DNA from: Deltaproteobacteria bacterium
Lineage (GTDB): Bacteria > Desulfobacterota > Desulfovibrionia > Desulfovibrionales > Desulfovibrionaceae
Reading direction: 5' to 3'
Length of the DNA stretch: 7,280 nucleotides
NCBI GenBank assembly: GCA_020861205.1
Contig: JAJBSY010000067.1
Location: forward strand, 1-7,280
Every line of letters starts with the position of its first letter. Positions within the stretch are counted from its first letter, which is position 1. Below, one piece after another: positions 4,870 to 7,280 of this stretch. The position numbers were made by a program, and so were the translations under genes. Below the pieces are notes generated by a model. It worked only from the letters and a program-made list of their open reading frames with translations, was not told the DNA's origin and did not search any database.

Positions 4870-4902
4870 AAAAACCCGAATCCCTGCCGCATCGAGGGAT
4901 TC
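4870..4902 (-). terminator. terminator-like hairpin just upstream of tRNA-Pro
   Basis: On the minus strand GAATCCCT (4902-4895) and AGGGATTC (4885-4878) form a perfect 8-bp stem with a 9-nt loop, followed by GGG and then TTTTT (4874-4870). It ends only 16 bp before the tRNA 5' end. No minus-strand gene was found to its right. It may close an unseen transcript from the right, or lie in the tRNA leader as an attenuator or processing element. A weak upstream promoter (TTGCCA, 17 bp, TAAGTG at 4930-4902) would place it in the leader. Confidence 0.45.
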
Positions 4903-5181
4903 ACTTACGCGAAGTCGAGGTTCTTGGCAAGCGGCAAGTTGCGAGAAATGAATAAAAAAGGCTATTCCTTTGGTTTTTCTTTTGGTATGCTATCGCCGTA
5001 ATTGGTTTGTTTTTTTATGCTGTTGCAGGGGGAGTGGCCGCAGAAAAAGAACGTTCTGTTTCTTTCCCTTTATGATATGGTAACGTAGTGCCCCGTGTTG
5101 TCGCCCGAGCTCTTGTTGAAAGCACCCCCTGAAACATCATGGAACGGGCCCCGACCTTGATTTTACGAACGGAGCGTATTC
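4903..5181. other. intergenic region between tRNA-Pro and cheB
   Basis: No gene is supported on either strand. It is AT- and T-rich at 4948-5025, which could hold the cheB promoter. TGGTATGCT (4983-4991) resembles an extended -10 box but has no good -35. Neither a FliA-type nor a sigma-54-type promoter was found at acceptable spacing. The cheB ribosome binding site GGAG is at 5171-5174. Confidence 0.4.
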
Positions 5182-6315
5182 GTGATACGAGTTCTCATAG
5201 TTGACGATTCAGCTTTTATGCGTAAAGCGATCGAAATCATACTGACGAAAGATCCGGACATCAAGGTCGTCGGCCATGCCGGGGACGGCATGGAAGCGCT
5301 TGATGCGATCGAAAAGCTGGATCCCGACGTCGTCACCATGGATGTCGAAATGCCGCGCATGGACGGCATAACCGCGGTGCGCGAGATAATGGCGCGCAAG
5401 CCGAAGCCTGTGCTCATGATCAGCTCCGTGACGACGGAAGGGGCGGAAACGACGTTGCGCGCTCTGGACGCCGGGGCCATGGACTTTATCTCCAAGCCGG
5501 CTTCCCGGGTTTCGCTGGATATCGTCCAACTGGAGCAGGAGATCCGGGACAAGGTAAAGGCGGTTTCAAAGCGGCGACCGCCATTCCGGCCCAAGCCGCG
5601 CCCTCTGGCATCCCCGGGCGCCGCGCGGCCCGAGGTCGACCCCGGTGCCCGCTTTGGCCTCACTTCCCGACCCTCGGCGGTAGCCGCCCTGCCGGGCGTG
5701 AAGACCCCGACCATGGTCGTGCAGAAACCCGCCGGACGGGCGGTCCGTGACCTTGTCAGCATAGGCGTTTCCACCGGCGGGCCTCCGGCCGTGCAAAAAG
5801 TTCTTTCCTCCTTGCCGGCGGATTTTCCGGTGCCCATCCTTATCGCGCAGCATATGCCGGCCGCCTTTACGCCGCCTTTTGCCAACAGGCTCAACAATGC
5901 TTGTGAAATTACCGTCAAAGAGGCGGTTTCCGGCGAAAAATTGCAACCCGGGGTGGCGTATATCGCGCCGGGCGGCCGCCATATTTATCTGGAAGCCAAA
6001 CTCAGCAACATGAGCGTGATCGTGACGGACGACCCCAAGGAAGCGCTCTATAAACCTTCGGCCAACGTGTTGCACAAGTCAGTGGGCAACGCGCTGGGCA
6101 GGCGCGCCCTGGGCGTGCAACTGACCGGCATGGGGAGCGACGGTCTTGAAGGAATACGGGTTTTGAAAGAAAGGGGCGGCCGGGCCCTGGCCCAAAGCGA
6201 CGCCACATGCGTCGTGTACGGTATGCCCAAGGCCATCGTGGATGCCGGTCTTGCCGACGATATCGTCGATATCGACGATATGGCGCTGGCCATCATGAGC
6301 AGCCTTTATAAATGA
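5182..6315 (+). CDS. cheB: chemotaxis response regulator protein-glutamate methylesterase CheB
   Basis: A 377-aa cytoplasmic two-domain enzyme that removes methyl groups from (and deamidates) receptor glutamates when phosphorylated by CheA, giving adaptation in chemotaxis. The receiver domain, residues 1-106, has acidic Asp8/Asp9, phospho-acceptor Asp54 in VTMDVEMPRMDG, Ser81/Ser82 and Lys105. A Pro/Arg-rich linker covers about 130-188. The esterase domain, 190-377, shows the triad Ser197 (GVSTGG), His224 (AQHMP) and Asp320 (GMGSDGLEG). It is slightly longer than the enteric enzyme (about 350 aa) because of the linker. The start is GTG at 5182, with GGAG 7 nt upstream and the typical N-terminus IRVLIVDDS. 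A gene for a HEAT-repeat protein follows after 21 bp, so they are probably one operon. All key residues are present and I see nothing odd in it. Confidence 0.97.
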   Translation: MIRVLIVDDSAFMRKAIEIILTKDPDIKVVGHAGDGMEALDAIEKLDPDVVTMDVEMPRMDGITAVREIMARKPKPVLMISSVTTEGAETTLRALDAGAMDFISKPASRVSLDIVQLEQEIRDKVKAVSKRRPPFRPKPRPLASPGAARPEVDPGARFGLTSRPSAVAALPGVKTPTMVVQKPAGRAVRDLVSIGVSTGGPPAVQKVLSSLPADFPVPILIAQHMPAAFTPPFANRLNNACEITVKEAVSGEKLQPGVAYIAPGGRHIYLEAKLSNMSVIVTDDPKEALYKPSANVLHKSVGNALGRRALGVQLTGMGSDGLEGIRVLKERGGRALAQSDATCVVYGMPKAIVDAGLADDIVDIDDMALAIMSSLYK

Positions 6316-6336
6316 TAACCCAGGCGGGGAAGCACG

Positions 6337-7280
6337 ATGCCCGAACAAAGCATTATCGATTTGTTGCAGAGCGATGAAAGCGAGGATATCCGGGAGGGGG
6401 CGTACCTTGCCGGCAAGGAGGCGTTGCAGGAGGCCATCCCGTATCTTGTGAACCATATCCAGAATCCCGATATCGGCGTGCAGGAAGCGGCTGACAGGGC
6501 GCTCAGGAGAATCGGCGGCCCCAACGTCGTGACCGGGACGATTCCCTTGCTTCGTTCCGAAGACGCGCCGGTGCGGAATATCGCCATGGATCTGCTGCGT
6601 GAAGTCGGGGCGGAGAATATCGAACCGCTGTTCCAGCTCCTGCACGACAATGACCCGGATATGCGCATTTTCGCTTCGGATATCCTGGGTTCCTCGGGCA
6701 GCGTTCTTGCGGTTCCTCCCCTTTGCGCCGCGCTTTTGCGCGATCCTGAAGTCAACGTGCGGTACCAGGCCGCGGTGAGTTTGGGCAGCCTTGGTTTTCA
6801 GGAAGCCGCGCCGAGTCTGAACAAAGCCCTCGAGGATGACGAGTGGGTCCAGTTTTCGGTCGTCGAAGCGCTGATAAAGCTGCGGGCGGAGTCATCCATC
6901 GGCGCGCTTGTCAAGGCTCTGGACACCAGTTCCGACCTGGTCGCTTCCATCATCATCGACGCCCTTGGCGAAATGGGGAATATCAAGGCCGTGCCGCTGT
7001 TGCTCCGGCGTCTTGAAGCGACGACCGGCCCCCTGCGCAACAAGATCGTCACCTCCATCGTGAAGATTCTGGGCGAAAAGTCGTTGAGTCTTCTGGGGGC
7101 AAAGGAGCGGGAGAACCTCCATGATTACATGCTCGTCGCCATCAAGGATGAGGACGAGGACGTACAGGATTTCATGGTGCGGGGACTCGCGAGCGTCGGG
7201 AGCGAAAAAGCCTCCGAAGCCATCGGGGCCCTGGCCGGGCAGCTTGATCCCGATAGGGATCATGAGCGTATAGTTTTGAT
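6337..7280 (+). CDS. HEAT-repeat protein, partial (C-terminus beyond window)
   Basis: An open frame runs from an ATG at 6337 to the window edge, giving 314 residues with no stop. The ribosome binding site is modest (GGGGAA about 6 nt upstream). The protein is made of helical repeats of about 30 residues across its visible length, with recurring patterns such as D-x-x-V-R-x-x-A-x-x-x-L-G: PVRNIAMDLLREVGAENIEP, PEVNVRYQAAVSLGSLGFQE and ASIIIDALGEMGNIKAVPLL. This is the signature of HEAT or PBS-lyase-type repeats, a curved scaffold for protein binding. There is no signal peptide or membrane segment, so it is likely cytoplasmic. It lies 21 bp downstream of cheB and is probably co-transcribed, so a part in chemotaxis signalling, perhaps as a scaffold, is a reasonable inference but not shown. 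Confidence 0.92.
   Translation, partial: MPEQSIIDLLQSDESEDIREGAYLAGKEALQEAIPYLVNHIQNPDIGVQEAADRALRRIGGPNVVTGTIPLLRSEDAPVRNIAMDLLREVGAENIEPLFQLLHDNDPDMRIFASDILGSSGSVLAVPPLCAALLRDPEVNVRYQAAVSLGSLGFQEAAPSLNKALEDDEWVQFSVVEALIKLRAESSIGALVKALDTSSDLVASIIIDALGEMGNIKAVPLLLRRLEATTGPLRNKIVTSIVKILGEKSLSLLGAKERENLHDYMLVAIKDEDEDVQDFMVRGLASVGSEKASEAIGALAGQLDPDRDHERIVL

Noticed and set aside
4925..4942. Sigma-54 promoter for cheB
   Set aside because: TGGCA and TTGC are present, but the GG to GC spacing is 13 bp where 10 is needed.
5163..6075. Long minus-strand frames opposite cheB (5163-5918 and 5566-6075)
   Set aside because: They are antisense shadows of a clear cheB with all catalytic residues; long antisense frames are common in GC-rich genes.

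Overview
The window holds the tRNA-proximal end of an integrated mobile element (about positions 1-4776) joined to ordinary chromosome (about 4777-7280). The right part has a tRNA-Pro, a GC-rich chemotaxis gene (cheB) and a HEAT-repeat gene. Its style suggests a motile Gram-negative bacterium, perhaps a Desulfovibrionaceae-like deltaproteobacterium. That assignment is a guess from protein style and gene content, not a demonstrated match.

All element genes are on the minus strand. From the tRNA leftward they are: a long tyrosine recombinase (735 aa) starting 114 bp beyond the tRNA 3' end; about 720 bp of non-coding DNA; a 150-aa helical protein of unknown function; a small serine resolvase (185 aa); and, 20 bp behind it, a markedly AT-rich gene that leaves the window at position 1. 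The first and last genes of the window (1-376 minus and 6337-7280 plus) are both cut by the window edge.

The non-coding DNA is unusually rich. Upstream of the resolvase is a 128-bp region (981-1108) that reads as a three-subsite res recombination site: six half-sites close to YGTMWCRAAA, in three inverted pairs, overlapping the resolvase promoter. Upstream of the 150-aa gene is a candidate promoter and a 220-nt leader with several hairpins. Between that leader and the integrase lie a G-rich stretch and a duplicated array of 10-bp-spaced CTTAAG direct repeats flanking an AT-rich palindromic centre. At the integrase start there is a 21-bp inverted repeat that would bury the ribosome binding site and start codon in any transcript reading through from the tRNA.

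Reading of the whole (inference): the tyrosine recombinase integrates the element at tRNA-Pro(CGG). The resolvase with its res site, together with an iteron-like array beside AT-rich DNA, suggests that the excised form may have a plasmid-like maintenance phase. No replication initiator or conjugation gene is visible here; the rest of the element and its second attachment site lie to the left of the window.
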